Below are positions 51,316 through 59,614 of a stretch of 64,000 nt of DNA, piece after piece. Made by a program: the position numbers and the translations under genes. The notes beneath the pieces are model-generated. The model saw only the letters and a list, made by a program, of their open reading frames with translations, did not search any database and was not told the DNA's origin. Source of the DNA: Paraherbaspirillum soli (GTDB taxonomy: Bacteria; Pseudomonadota; Gammaproteobacteria; Burkholderiales; Burkholderiaceae_D); contig NZ_JBHSMT010000005.1 of NCBI RefSeq assembly GCF_042654985.1, positions 62,001 to 126,000 of the forward strand. Direction: 5' to 3'. Positions within the stretch are counted from its first letter, which is position 1, and every line of letters begins with the position of its first letter.

Positions 51316-51878
51316 GGCATCACCACTGTCAAAAAGCAGCGCATTGCGTTTTTATCCGCCGTGGTGGCACTGGCATCGAAAACTGAAGTATCGCAAGGCT
51401 CTGTCGCGTTATTGACGCTCGCCTTACCCGGCTCGTTGTAATAGACCGTGACGACAAACCCATTGGTCGTGTCACCGGATATCGTGCCCCAGCCGCCAGC
51501 CATCGCCTGATTCAAACCAACGCGCCAGTTATAGATATCAAGCTTGGCATTTTCTTGCGGAGTACAAGCGCCGGCGGTGGTACAAGTAGGGGCGGTCGGA
51601 CTGGCGCTGCTGTACTTATCGGTGGTGGTGTAATAGCCAGCTTTAGCATTGGCGGAATTGGCGCGAATCCGGTCCGCGATGTCCGCGCTGTACTGGCCGG
51701 CCAGGGACCGGAAGTTCGCCACTTTTTGATAGCGCAGCGACGACACTTGCAGACCTGCCAGACCAAGCAAGGCAAATGCCGAGATCGTCAGCGCAATCAA
51801 CACCTCGATCATGCCGACGCCGCGCTGCCGGTGCTGCCCGGCTCGCCCGCGCCGTAATTTATTCTTAGCCAAAGTCAT
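51312..51878 (-). CDS. pilV: Minor pilin PilV
   Basis: The 188-residue minor pilin starts at MTLAKNKLRRG with GGAGGGG upstream. A long basic leader precedes QRG/VGMIEVLIALTISAFALLGLAGLQ. The processing site has Val instead of Phe at +1, common in PilV, and Glu at +5. The globular domain is about 145 residues with four cysteines. It lies 17 bp after fimT and overlaps pilW by four bases. Confidence 0.92.
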   Translation of the reverse strand: MTLAKNKLRRGRAGQHRQRGVGMIEVLIALTISAFALLGLAGLQVSSLRYQKVANFRSLAGQYSADIADRIRANSANAKAGYYTTTDKYSSASPTAPTCTTAGACTPQENAKLDIYNWRVGLNQAMAGGWGTISGDTTNGFVVTVYYNEPGKASVNNATEPCDTSVFDASATTADKNAMRCFLTVVMP

Positions 51879-51895
51879 GTTTTTCGTCCCCTCCA

Positions 51896-52471
51896 TTAAC
51901 AAGCGTTCTGAGCAACGCTGGTACGTCCGCTTGGCGTAAAGCTGACGCATCGCGCAAGCTTGTCGTTAAAAGTAAATTCGAAATTTGGAGGCGAATTGGT
52001 TGGCGCGCCGGCGCTGTTATAAGTGATGGACTGAGGGGTAGTGGCAGTCGACGTCGGCGTCACTTTGGTGCCGCTGGTCAAAGCGCCCTGGCGCGCCAGG
52101 AAGGTGGAAGTATTGCTCGCAGTAGTCCCGACGAATACCAGCCAGCCGCTGCTCCAGTCGTTGCCGGTGCCGCCGCCACAGACATTGGTTCCTGTTTCTG
52201 CACCTGCACTACGGCAGATTGTGACCGCAGCACCGCGCTTGATCGCTTCGGAACGCGCCAGCATGGTCGCCCTGACAAACTCGTTAACGTTACCAGACAG
52301 GCGATTCTGGGTGACGAAGCTCGCCATGGACGGCATGGCCACCGCCAGCAAGATCGCCATCACCACGATGGTGACCATCAATTCAATCAAGGTGAAACCT
52401 TTGCTAATAGAAGGTATGACGTGTTTATTTTTAATCTCAAAAGATAAGTAAATCCCGGCACTTCTTTGCAC
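51896..52471 (-). CDS. fimT: Minor pilin FimT/GspH-type
   Basis: The 191-residue protein is placed at a GTG start (codon 52469-52471) because GGGAG lies eight bases upstream. Another GTG at 52507 would add 12 residues without a site. The leader is unusually long (about 23 residues) before KG/FTLIELMVTIVVMAILLAVAMPS, with Glu5. GspH-domain marks are NVNEFVRATMLARSEAIKRGAAVTICRS by parts and a C-terminal CVSFTPSGRT. It is the first gene of the pilus operon. Confidence 0.88.
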   Translation of the reverse strand: MQRSAGIYLSFEIKNKHVIPSISKGFTLIELMVTIVVMAILLAVAMPSMASFVTQNRLSGNVNEFVRATMLARSEAIKRGAAVTICRSAGAETGTNVCGGGTGNDWSSGWLVFVGTTASNTSTFLARQGALTSGTKVTPTSTATTPQSITYNSAGAPTNSPPNFEFTFNDKLARCVSFTPSGRTSVAQNAC

Positions 52472-52904
52472 GCTACGCTCTCCCTTAAATCCTAAAAACA
52501 ACGCCACTACGAACTGAGCACGAATTATAGATTTTATATTTCTGCAAAGAAATCAATTAACCTTCCGCCCGTCGCCACTCAAATGCCGCTCATCAACTTT
52601 GATTTTCAAATTGATAACTATCGCACTATTTGCTTGTCATTTTGCTTCCAGATCAGAGCCGGGAACGGGCGATAAAATGGGATTTGAAGTCGGCACTGAA
52701 GAAGTGTCGCGGCGGCGGATGAAGGTCTGTTACGGCTCGATGCGGCAGCAGCCGAATGCTATAATCCGCGCTTCTCGAAACGAACCGGCGAGCGGCTTAT
52801 TTGTTGGCTGTTGAGCGATATTGGCTCTACACTCGCCAGTCTCGATACGGTATTTTTCTCATGCCATGGATTTACAACCTGGCTCATCACAAAGGAAGTT
52901 TGCT
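52472..52904. promoter_or_regulatory. Divergent region between fimT and the miaB operon
   Basis: About 430 bp without a supported gene. A TATAAT box at 52760-52765, followed by CCGCGC, is the best -10 for the plus-strand genes, but its -35 is poor. The stretch 52520-52640 is AT-rich and probably carries the fimT promoter. No long inverted repeat was found. Confidence 0.4.
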
Positions 52905-53255
52905 ATGCGTGCAACACTGTGGCCTCTGCGTTTGCTGATTGTTCTTTTGCTGGCGACGCTGGCATTTTCCGCGCAGGCAGCTGGGCGCACTTTCCCCGCC
53001 GCGACCGAGCGCGGCAGGCTGGTCATCACGGATTATCCGAACGTCACGATTAGCGGCAAGGCGCTGCGGCTGTCGCCCGGTTCCCGTATCTGGGGTCCGA
53101 ATAACCTGACGCAGATCCCGAATGCATTGGGCAGCGATAGCTATCTGGTCAATTACACGTTGAATATCCAGGGCGATGTCGACCGGGTCTGGATCCTGAC
53201 GCCGGACGAAGCGGCGCAAAAAGTCGCGGATCAACGCAGCAACCTGAAATTGTAG
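52905..53255 (+). CDS. Small secreted protein upstream of miaB
   Basis: The 116-residue protein begins at MRATLWPL with AGGAAG upstream and has a signal peptide cleaved after AQA. The mature part of about 85 residues (TFPAATERGRLVITDYPNVTISGKALRLSPGSRIWG by parts) is followed by a VNYTLNIQGDVDRVWILTPDEA strand pattern. I have no family name with confidence. It ends two bases before miaB, so it is very likely cotranscribed. The function in the envelope is unknown. Confidence 0.8.
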   Translation: MRATLWPLRLLIVLLLATLAFSAQAAGRTFPAATERGRLVITDYPNVTISGKALRLSPGSRIWGPNNLTQIPNALGSDSYLVNYTLNIQGDVDRVWILTPDEAAQKVADQRSNLKL

Positions 53256-53257
53256 TC

Positions 53258-54610
53258 ATGGAAAAAACGATGCAAAAGAAAGTATTCATCAAAACCTTCG
53301 GTTGTCAGATGAATGAGTACGACTCGGACAAGATGGCCGATGTGTTGAATGCGTCCAACGGGATGATCAAGACCGACAGCCCGGAAGATGCCGATGTGAT
53401 TCTGCTCAATACCTGTTCGGTGCGCGAAAAGGCGCAGGAAAAAGTTTTCTCTGACCTCGGCCGCCTGCGCGAACTGAAGCGCGACAAGCCCGATCTGCTG
53501 ATCGGCGTCGGCGGTTGCGTGGCATCGCAGGAAGGCGCGGCGATCGTCAAGCGCGCGCCTTACGTGGATATGGTGTTCGGCCCGCAAACCCTGCACCGGC
53601 TGCCGGAGATGATCATGCAACGGCGCGCGACCGGCCATTCGCAAGTCGACATCAGCTTCCCTGAAATCGAAAAATTCGACCATCTGCCGCCGGCCAAGGT
53701 CGATGGCGCGACGGCGTTCGTTTCGATCATGGAAGGCTGCAGCAAATATTGCAGCTATTGCGTGGTGCCCTACACCCGCGGCGAAGAAGTCTCGCGCCGC
53801 TTCGACGATGTGCTGACCGAGGTGGCTGGACTGGCCGAGCAAGGCGTCAAGGAAATCACGCTGCTGGGCCAGAACGTCAATGCTTTCCGCGGCGTCATGG
53901 CGGATGGCGAGATCGCCGACTTTGCGCTGCTGATCGAATACATCGCCGAGATCCCCGGCATCGAGCGCATCCGTTTTGTCACCAGCCATCCGAAGGAATT
54001 CACCCAGCGCCTGATCGACACCTACGCCAAGGTGCCTAAGCTGGTGGACCATTTGTATCTGCCGGCGCAGCATGGCTCGGACCGCATCCTGGCGGCGATG
54101 AAGCGCGGCTATACCGTGCTGGAGTACAAATCGGTGATCCGGCGCTTGCGTCAGGTGCGCCCCAACATTGCGATTTCGAGCGACTTCATCGTCGGCTTTC
54201 CGGGCGAGACGGATGCCGATTTCGACGCGCTGATGAAGCTGATCACCGACATCGGTTACGACAACAGTTTCAGCTTCGTCTTCAGTCCGCGTCCGGGCAC
54301 CCCTGCCGCCAACCTGGAAGACGATACGCCGGCTGAAGTCAAGCTGAAGCGGCTGCAGCATCTGCAAGCCGTGGTGCAGGACAACGCCAACAAAATCAGC
54401 GCCGCGATGGTCGGCACGGTACAGCGGATCCTGGTCGAAGGACCGTCCAAGAAAGATCCGGCCGAAATGCAGGGACGCAGCGAGAACAACCGCGTCGTCA
54501 ATTTCGATGGCGGCCCGAACGGCGCACGCTTGATCGGCCAGCTGATCGACGTCAAAATTTTGCAAACGTATACGTATTCGCTGCGCGGCGAAATTGTAGT
54601 GGCAGACTGA
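53258..54610 (+). CDS. miaB: tRNA-2-methylthio-N6-dimethylallyladenosine synthase MiaB
   Basis: The 450-residue radical SAM methylthiotransferase has an N-terminal UPF0004 domain with cluster cysteines in TFGCQMNEYDSDKM, NTCSVR and GGCVA. The radical-SAM motif CSKYCSYC supplies the second cluster, followed by LGQNVNAFRG, and a C-terminal TRAM domain ends it (VGTVQRILVEGPSKKDPAEMQGRSENNR by parts). It thiomethylates i6A37 made by MiaA. It heads the conserved miaB-phoH-ybeY group. Confidence 0.97.
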   Translation: MEKTMQKKVFIKTFGCQMNEYDSDKMADVLNASNGMIKTDSPEDADVILLNTCSVREKAQEKVFSDLGRLRELKRDKPDLLIGVGGCVASQEGAAIVKRAPYVDMVFGPQTLHRLPEMIMQRRATGHSQVDISFPEIEKFDHLPPAKVDGATAFVSIMEGCSKYCSYCVVPYTRGEEVSRRFDDVLTEVAGLAEQGVKEITLLGQNVNAFRGVMADGEIADFALLIEYIAEIPGIERIRFVTSHPKEFTQRLIDTYAKVPKLVDHLYLPAQHGSDRILAAMKRGYTVLEYKSVIRRLRQVRPNIAISSDFIVGFPGETDADFDALMKLITDIGYDNSFSFVFSPRPGTPAANLEDDTPAEVKLKRLQHLQAVVQDNANKISAAMVGTVQRILVEGPSKKDPAEMQGRSENNRVVNFDGGPNGARLIGQLIDVKILQTYTYSLRGEIVVAD

Positions 54611-54653
54611 GCGCACCCGCATAAAACCAACATCAGACATCTATATAAATAGT

Positions 54654-55790
54654 TTGAAGACCAAAACTCCTACCCAGCCGCAGTACTTCATTCCGCAGCC
54701 GCTCGACAATACGCGGCTGGCGCATTTGTGCGGGCCGCTGGATGAAAATCTGCGGCAAATTTCCGCCGCGCTGGATGTCACCTTGTTCCGGCGCGGAGAT
54801 AAATTCATCGCGGCCGGCAGCAATGCGGCGCGCGCGGTGGAAATCCTCGACCAGTTTTACGCCGTCGCCCATAAGGTGATTTCGGTTGATGAAATCCAGC
54901 TGGCGCTGGTCGAACAACGGGCGATGCTGGGAGTCGGGAAAAAACCAAAAACAGCCAAGACCAACGGCAATGCCGGCGAGCCCGCAGTCGAGGCGCGTGC
55001 CGATGCCGAGGGAGTCGATCTCGAAAGCCCGGTACTCAAAACCCGCCGCAGCGATCTGCGCGGCCGGACGCCGCACCAAAGCCAGTACATCCGCGCGATC
55101 CTGGAACACGATGTCACGCTCGGCATCGGCCCGGCCGGTACCGGCAAAACCTATCTGGCGGTGGCTTGCGCAGTCGATGCGCTGGAACGCGATGCGGTCA
55201 AGCGCATCGTGCTGACCCGGCCCGCGGTCGAAGCCGGCGAACGGCTTGGCTTCCTGCCCGGCGACCTGGCGCAAAAAGTCGATCCGTATCTGCGGCCGCT
55301 GTATGACGCGCTGTACGATTTGCTGGGTTTCGACCGCACCCAGAAAATGTTTGAAAAGCAGGCGATTGAAATCGCGCCGCTGGCTTATATGCGCGGCCGC
55401 ACGCTGAACCATGCGTTCGTGATCCTGGACGAGGCGCAGAACACGACGCCGGAACAGATGAAAATGTTTTTGACCCGGATCGGTTTTGGCAGCAAGGCCG
55501 TGGTCACCGGTGACGTTACCCAGATCGACCTGCAACGCGGCCAGAAAAGCGGTTTGATCGACGCCGTCAACACCTTGAAAGACGTGCGCGGCATCGCCTT
55601 CACGCGCTTCAACAGCACCGATGTGGTGCGTCATCCGCTGGTGGCGCGTATCGTTGATGCGTACGAAGCCGCCGCCCAGGCAACGCCGGTTGCCGCCACC
55701 CATGGCGTAATGGAGCCTGCCACCACGCCGGTCACAGTCAGCACCGGCATTACTCAAAGAGCCCGCAGCCGCCATGCCGCAAAAAAATAA
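54654..55790 (+). CDS. ybeZ: PhoH-like ATPase (YbeZ), TTG start
   Basis: The 378-residue protein has the PhoH nucleotide-binding domain: Walker A IGPAGTGKTYLAVACAVDAL, RPAVEAGERLGFLPGD, and Walker B-like VILDEAQNTTPEQMKMFLTRIG. The start codon is TTG (54654-54656); no ATG occurs in the conserved N-terminal part, and the ribosome-binding site is weak, so expression may be low or depend on upstream translation. In other bacteria YbeZ works with YbeY in ribosome quality and RNA processing. It overlaps ybeY by 17 bp. Confidence 0.92.
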   Translation: MKTKTPTQPQYFIPQPLDNTRLAHLCGPLDENLRQISAALDVTLFRRGDKFIAAGSNAARAVEILDQFYAVAHKVISVDEIQLALVEQRAMLGVGKKPKTAKTNGNAGEPAVEARADAEGVDLESPVLKTRRSDLRGRTPHQSQYIRAILEHDVTLGIGPAGTGKTYLAVACAVDALERDAVKRIVLTRPAVEAGERLGFLPGDLAQKVDPYLRPLYDALYDLLGFDRTQKMFEKQAIEIAPLAYMRGRTLNHAFVILDEAQNTTPEQMKMFLTRIGFGSKAVVTGDVTQIDLQRGQKSGLIDAVNTLKDVRGIAFTRFNSTDVVRHPLVARIVDAYEAAAQATPVAATHGVMEPATTPVTVSTGITQRARSRHAAKK

Positions 55791-56232
55791 ACTCTCGTTG
55801 TCGGTCCAATATCCCGACCCGCGCCTGAAGGAAATCGTGACCCGTCCGCAAGTGCGGCGTTGGGTGCAGGCGGCCTTGCTGGCGCCGGCGGAATTGACGA
55901 TACGTTTCGTCGATGCGGAAGAAGGCAGAATCCTGAACCGCGACTATCGCGGCAAGGATTACGCCACCAACGTGCTGACCTTCGCCTACACCGAAGATGA
56001 GGACAGCGAGACGACCCAAGCCGACATCATCCTGTGCACCGATGTACTGCAGCGAGAAGCGAATGAACAGGCTAAAACAGTCGCCGAGCACGCCGCCCAT
56101 CTGGTGGTGCACGGAGTCTTGCACGCACAAGGTTATGACCACGAGGACGACGACGAGGCGGCGGAGATGGAAGGCCTGGAAATTGAAATCCTGACCGCAT
56201 TGGGCTGGCCCAACCCCTACGCCCCGCACTAG
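55774..56232 (+). CDS. ybeY: Endoribonuclease YbeY
   Basis: The 152-residue metal-dependent RNase takes part in 16S rRNA maturation and ribosome quality control. The zinc-binding motif is HLVVHGVLHAQGYDHEDDDEA, shown here in part as HGVLHAQGYDH. An acidic patch (YTEDEDSETTQADIILC) and NRDYRGKDYATNVLTF precede it, all as expected. Its start lies within phoH. A hairpin follows at 56246-56270. Confidence 0.96.
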   Translation: MPQKNKLSLSVQYPDPRLKEIVTRPQVRRWVQAALLAPAELTIRFVDAEEGRILNRDYRGKDYATNVLTFAYTEDEDSETTQADIILCTDVLQREANEQAKTVAEHAAHLVVHGVLHAQGYDHEDDDEAAEMEGLEIEILTALGWPNPYAPH

Positions 56233-56245
56233 TCTTTGATGCATC

Positions 56246-56270
56246 GTGACGCCGCACTTGCCGGCGTCAC
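56246..56270 (+). terminator. Probable terminator after ybeY
   Basis: GTGACGCCG (56246-56254) pairs with CGGCGTCAC (56262-56270). The tail TTCACTCCT is only weakly U-rich. It probably separates ybeY from the redox cassette downstream. Confidence 0.6.
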
Positions 56271-56337
56271 TTCACTCCTGTCGAATTGGCAATCGCTCCA
56301 GTGGCATTGCACGTCGCACAACACCCCCCCGCCTTCC

Positions 56338-56351
56338 TGATCAATTGATCA
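56338..56351. promoter_or_regulatory. Palindrome TGATCAATTGATCA
   Basis: A 14-bp perfect palindrome 230 bp upstream of the cytochrome b gene. A second dyad, CTTAGTC-CGC-GACTAAG, lies at 56461-56477. Both are in a gap of about 340 bp that otherwise holds no supported gene, so they are candidate operators of the redox cassette. Confidence 0.4.
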
Positions 56352-56481
56352 ATTTTCGCAAAAGCAATACTGATAAAAATAACAGCGCCAAGGAATAATC
56401 ACGTTTCCGGCCTTATATTTTTAACCAATAAGATTATTATGATTCCGTGTAATGAATTGCCTTAGTCCGCGACTAAGCCAC

Positions 56482-56580
56482 ATGAAAACAATTCATCCCT
56501 ATCCTTTGGAGCCAATCTTGAACAGAGTCCTGCTGCTCATCTTGCTCACTGATTCCCTCTCGCAGGCGGCCTACAAATGA
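56482..56580 (+). CDS. Possible short leader ORF coupled to the cytochrome b gene
   Basis: An open frame of 32 codons starts at ATG 56482 (or at TTG 56518, which has GGAG six bases upstream). It ends in a TGA that overlaps the ATG of the cytochrome gene (ATGA). The C-terminal half, NRVLLLILLTDSLSQA, looks like a secretion signal. The cytochrome gene itself has a poor ribosome-binding site, so coupling is plausible. Unproven. Confidence 0.3.
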   Translation: MKTIHPYPLEPILNRVLLLILLTDSLSQAAYK

Positions 56581-57182
56581 ACTCCTCCACGTTGAACAAG
56601 CCCACCATTCACCCGGTCTGGCTGCGGGTCACGCACTGGCTCAACGCCGTCGCCGTGATCGTGATGATCTTGAGCGGCTGGCGCATTTATAACGCCTCGC
56701 CGATTTTTCCATTCAAAATTCCCAGCGACTGGACCCTGGGCGGCTGGCTGGGCGGCGCGTTGCAATGGCATTTCGCCGCGATGTGGCTGCTGTTCTTCAA
56801 CGGCTTGGTCTACCTGCTGTTCAACATTGCTTCCGGCCGCCTGTGGAAGAAATTCTTCCCGCTGCGTCCCAGCGAGGTGGTGCACGACATGATTGCAGCG
56901 CTGACCGGCAAGCTCAAGCACGATGCGCTTGAAAAATACAACGCGGTGCAAAAGCTGGCCTATGTCGCGGTCATCCTGGATTTGATCCTGCTGGTGCTAT
57001 CGGGCCTGGCGATCTGGAAATCGGTGCAGTTTCCGATTTTGCGCGAACTGATGGGCGGTTATGACACCGCCAGAATCGTGCATTTCTGCGCGATGAGCTT
57101 CCTGGTTTTATTTATTGCGGTGCATATCGTCATGGTGGCACTGGTTCCCCGCACGCTGTTAGCCATGCTGCGCGGACGTTAA
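56577..57182 (+). CDS. Cytochrome b561-type membrane subunit
   Basis: The 201-residue integral membrane protein has four hydrophobic helices with paired histidines (WLRVTHWLNAVAV, LQWHFAAMWLLFF, VVHDMI, ARIVHFCAMSFLVLFIAVHIVMVAL), enough for two b hemes. It belongs to the cytochrome b/b6-like group that serves Ni-Fe hydrogenases, formate dehydrogenases and sulfite-oxidase-like proteins. The molybdoprotein gene begins 12 bp downstream, so it probably passes electrons between that enzyme and the quinone pool. Confidence 0.88.
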   Translation: MNSSTLNKPTIHPVWLRVTHWLNAVAVIVMILSGWRIYNASPIFPFKIPSDWTLGGWLGGALQWHFAAMWLLFFNGLVYLLFNIASGRLWKKFFPLRPSEVVHDMIAALTGKLKHDALEKYNAVQKLAYVAVILDLILLVLSGLAIWKSVQFPILRELMGGYDTARIVHFCAMSFLVLFIAVHIVMVALVPRTLLAMLRGR

Positions 57183-57194
57183 GGAGATTCGGTC

Positions 57195-57974
57195 ATGTTC
57201 AAGAAACATCATCCATTGACATCGCAACTCGACACCGAGTCGATCTTGAAAGATGCCCGGCGCGAACTGGCAATGCCGTCGCGCCGCCTGTTCGGCAAGC
57301 GCGCACTCACTCTTGGCGGACTGGCGCTGCTCACCGGCTGCAATATCACCGATGAGCCCTCGGTCAATCGCATGCTGGAAAAGATTTCGCGGATGAACGA
57401 CGGCGTGCAGGGCTGGCTGTTCGATCCCAACCGGCTGGCGCCGACTTATACCGAAGCCGAGATCACCCGGCCGTTTCCGTTCAACGCGTTCTATGGCATC
57501 GAAGAAGTGCCCGAAATCGATGCCGCCGACTATCAGCTGGAAATCAGCGGCCTGGTGACCGACAAGCACGCCTGGACCCTGGACGAATTGCACCGCATGC
57601 CGCAGAACGAGCAGATTACGCGCCACATCTGCGTCGAAGGATGGAGCGCCATCGGACGTTGGGGCGGCGTGCCGTTTGCTTATTTCCTGAAGCGGATCGG
57701 GGCCGACCTGAGCGCCAAATATATCGATTTCCAATGTGGCGACGATTACCGCACCAGCATCGACATGGCGACCGCCTTGCATCCGCAAACTCAGCTGACC
57801 TTGACCTATGACGGCCAGATTTTGCCTCCGAAATACGGCTTCCCGATGAAATTGCGGATGCCGACCAAGCTCGGCTATAAAAATCCCAAACACATCGTTT
57901 CTATCGAAGTTACGAATAAATACCCCGGCGGTTACTGGGAAGACCAGGGGTATAACTGGTTCGGCGGTGCTTGA
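57195..57974 (+). CDS. Molybdopterin-dependent oxidoreductase, sulfite oxidase/YedY-like
   Basis: This 259-residue protein has a twin-arginine region (SRRLFGKRALTLGG) followed by LLTGC, so it may be a Tat-exported lipoprotein (Cys49). The SUOX-fold domain spans about 105-255. The molybdenum-ligating Cys is Cys146 in RHICVEGWSAIGRW. AAGGAG precedes the start. The closest described roles are periplasmic reductases such as MsrP, but MsrP partners MsrQ, while here the partner is a b561-type cytochrome. The substrate is unknown. Confidence 0.88.
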   Translation: MFKKHHPLTSQLDTESILKDARRELAMPSRRLFGKRALTLGGLALLTGCNITDEPSVNRMLEKISRMNDGVQGWLFDPNRLAPTYTEAEITRPFPFNAFYGIEEVPEIDAADYQLEISGLVTDKHAWTLDELHRMPQNEQITRHICVEGWSAIGRWGGVPFAYFLKRIGADLSAKYIDFQCGDDYRTSIDMATALHPQTQLTLTYDGQILPPKYGFPMKLRMPTKLGYKNPKHIVSIEVTNKYPGGYWEDQGYNWFGGA

Positions 57975-58053
57975 AGGCTGGCTCTCAAACCAGCCGGACG
58001 GTATTCGCTGAGTTCTATGGCACTTCCGCCATTTTTTTACTTGGAGATTAAAA

Positions 58054-58341
58054 ATGAAGAAAAGCTTTTCAACCCTGTTAGTTGCATGTCTGATGTTGGC
58101 CGGTACTAGCGTATATGCGCAAGATGCCATGAAAAAAGACGATATGGCGAAAGACGCGATGTCAAAAGATGCGATGAAAAAAGACGACATGTCAAAAGAC
58201 TCATCCGCCATGGGACACGATGAAAAGCCAAAGTCGAAAACCCACAAAATGCATAAAAAAGGAGGCCACGTGGGCAAAGATGCAATGGGAAAAAGCGACA
58301 TGGACAAGGACGGCATGGCAAAAGACGAAATGAAGAAATAA
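58054..58341 (+). CDS. Pentapeptide MXKDX repeat protein
   Basis: The 95-residue secreted protein has a signal peptide cleaved after VYA. The rest is nearly all M-[KAS]-K-D-[DAS] five-residue units (DAMKKDDMAKDAMSKD and GMAKDEMKK), interrupted by a Lys/His-rich stretch (about 55-70). This is the MXKDX repeat family, whose role is unknown. Methionine and histidine spacing suggests metal binding or a methionine-oxidation sink. It follows the molybdoprotein gene by 79 bp. Confidence 0.85.
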   Translation: MKKSFSTLLVACLMLAGTSVYAQDAMKKDDMAKDAMSKDAMKKDDMSKDSSAMGHDEKPKSKTHKMHKKGGHVGKDAMGKSDMDKDGMAKDEMKK

Positions 58342-58497
58342 TTGTCGCCTTGGTAAAATTGCGGGTAATGCTGTCAGGCATTACTCGCTTTTTGCGCCAA
58401 TATGACGCCGCTGAAACATGCGTTTCGCCGTCCTGTCACATATTTGTTGTATCCTATTGCGATCCAAACAACGTCGAACCCACGGCTAACGCCCCAT

Positions 58498-59379
58498 ATG
58501 CAAGAGCACCCTAGTAGCGTCAAATCACTTGACGCTAAACCCCACCGGTCATTATTTGAACGCCTGACCGCACTGATTTCCCCCGAACCTGAAAATCGCG
58601 CCGAGCTGCTCGACGTGCTGCAAGATGCGCATGAGCGCAATCTGATCGATGCCGATGCGCTGTCGATGATCGAAGGCGTATTCCAGGTATCCGACTTGTC
58701 CGCGCGCGACATCATGATCCCGCGCTCGCAAATGGACATGATCGACATCACCAAACCGATCGAAGACTGGATGCCGGAAGTATTGTCGACCGCGCACTCG
58801 CGCTTTCCTGCCGTCGACGGCGAGCGCGACAAGGTGATCGGCATCCTGCTGGCCAAAGATCTGCTGCGCTACTACGCGGAAGACGCGTTCGACGTGCGCG
58901 ACATGTTGCGGCCGGCAGTCTTTATCCCGGAATCGAAACGTCTCAACGTCTTGCTGCGCGACTTCCGCGCCAATCGCAATCATATGGCGATCGTGGTCGA
59001 TGAATACGGCGGCGTAGCCGGCCTGATCACGATTGAAGATGTATTGGAGCAGATCGTCGGCGACATCGAGGACGAATACGACTTCGATGAAGAAGAAGAC
59101 AATATCCTGGCAATCCGCGACGGCAACACCGGCCCGCGCTGGCGGGTCAAGGCACTGACCGAAATCGAACAATTCAACGAAACGCTGGCTACCAGCTTCT
59201 CCGATGAGGACGTCGATACCATCGGCGGCCTGGTCGCCAACCATCTGGGCCGGGTGCCGCGCAAGGGCGATGCATTCACAATCGACCAGGTGCGCTTTGA
59301 GGTGCTGCGCGCCGATGCCCGTCAGGTGCATGTGCTGCTGGTAGAGAAACTCAAGGATTTGCCGCCGGAAGAATCCTGA
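58498..59379 (+). CDS. corC: CorC/YbeX-type CBS-domain protein
   Basis: The 293-residue cytosolic protein is placed at MQEHPSSVKS, where similarity begins; an upstream in-frame Met adds 32 residues. Two CBS domains (about 60-185; DIMIPRSQMDMID, VIGILLAKDLL, AIVVDEYGGVAGLITIEDVLEQIVGDIEDEYD by parts) are followed by a CorC_HlyC domain. It is linked to Mg/Co efflux and, through its place before lnt, to ribosome and membrane maintenance. The redox cassette separates it from ybeY, its usual neighbour. Confidence 0.92.
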   Translation: MQEHPSSVKSLDAKPHRSLFERLTALISPEPENRAELLDVLQDAHERNLIDADALSMIEGVFQVSDLSARDIMIPRSQMDMIDITKPIEDWMPEVLSTAHSRFPAVDGERDKVIGILLAKDLLRYYAEDAFDVRDMLRPAVFIPESKRLNVLLRDFRANRNHMAIVVDEYGGVAGLITIEDVLEQIVGDIEDEYDFDEEEDNILAIRDGNTGPRWRVKALTEIEQFNETLATSFSDEDVDTIGGLVANHLGRVPRKGDAFTIDQVRFEVLRADARQVHVLLVEKLKDLPPEES

Positions 59380-59404
59380 AGCAGCTTGCCTCTAAAAAGC
59401 TCTA

Positions 59405-59547
59405 AGAGCCTGTTCAAAATCTGTAGCGAGCGCCCGTCAGCGGGGTGAAGAGCAGCGCAGGAACCGGAATTTACTTCAGTAAATGAGGATTCCGAGCAGC
59501 GCATGAACCCCGATCACGGGCGCGCAGTAAGATTTTGAACAGGCTCT
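59405..59547. repeat. Inverted-repeat element C (143 bp)
   Basis: Perfect 18-bp terminal inverted repeats (AGAGCCTGTTCAAAATCT at 59405-59422 and its complement at 59530-59547) bound a non-coding interior with further internal dyads (GGAATTTACT/AGTAAATGAGGATTCC). It resembles elements A and B in size and design but not in sequence. It lies between corC and lnt, next to a REP copy. Confidence 0.8.
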
Positions 59548-59552
59548 AAGAC

Positions 59553-59586
59553 GTAGGTCGGAAAAGCGTAGCGCCTTCCGACCTAC
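59553..59586. repeat. REP-like palindrome, single copy
   Basis: A GTAGGTCGGAA...TTCCGACCTAC hairpin of 34 bp is a variant of the GTAG-headed REP-like repeat at 4558 and 26450. It directly follows element C, upstream of lnt. Confidence 0.75.
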
Positions 59587-59614
59587 CGCACCTAAAAACA
59601 ACATCGCTGCCGCC

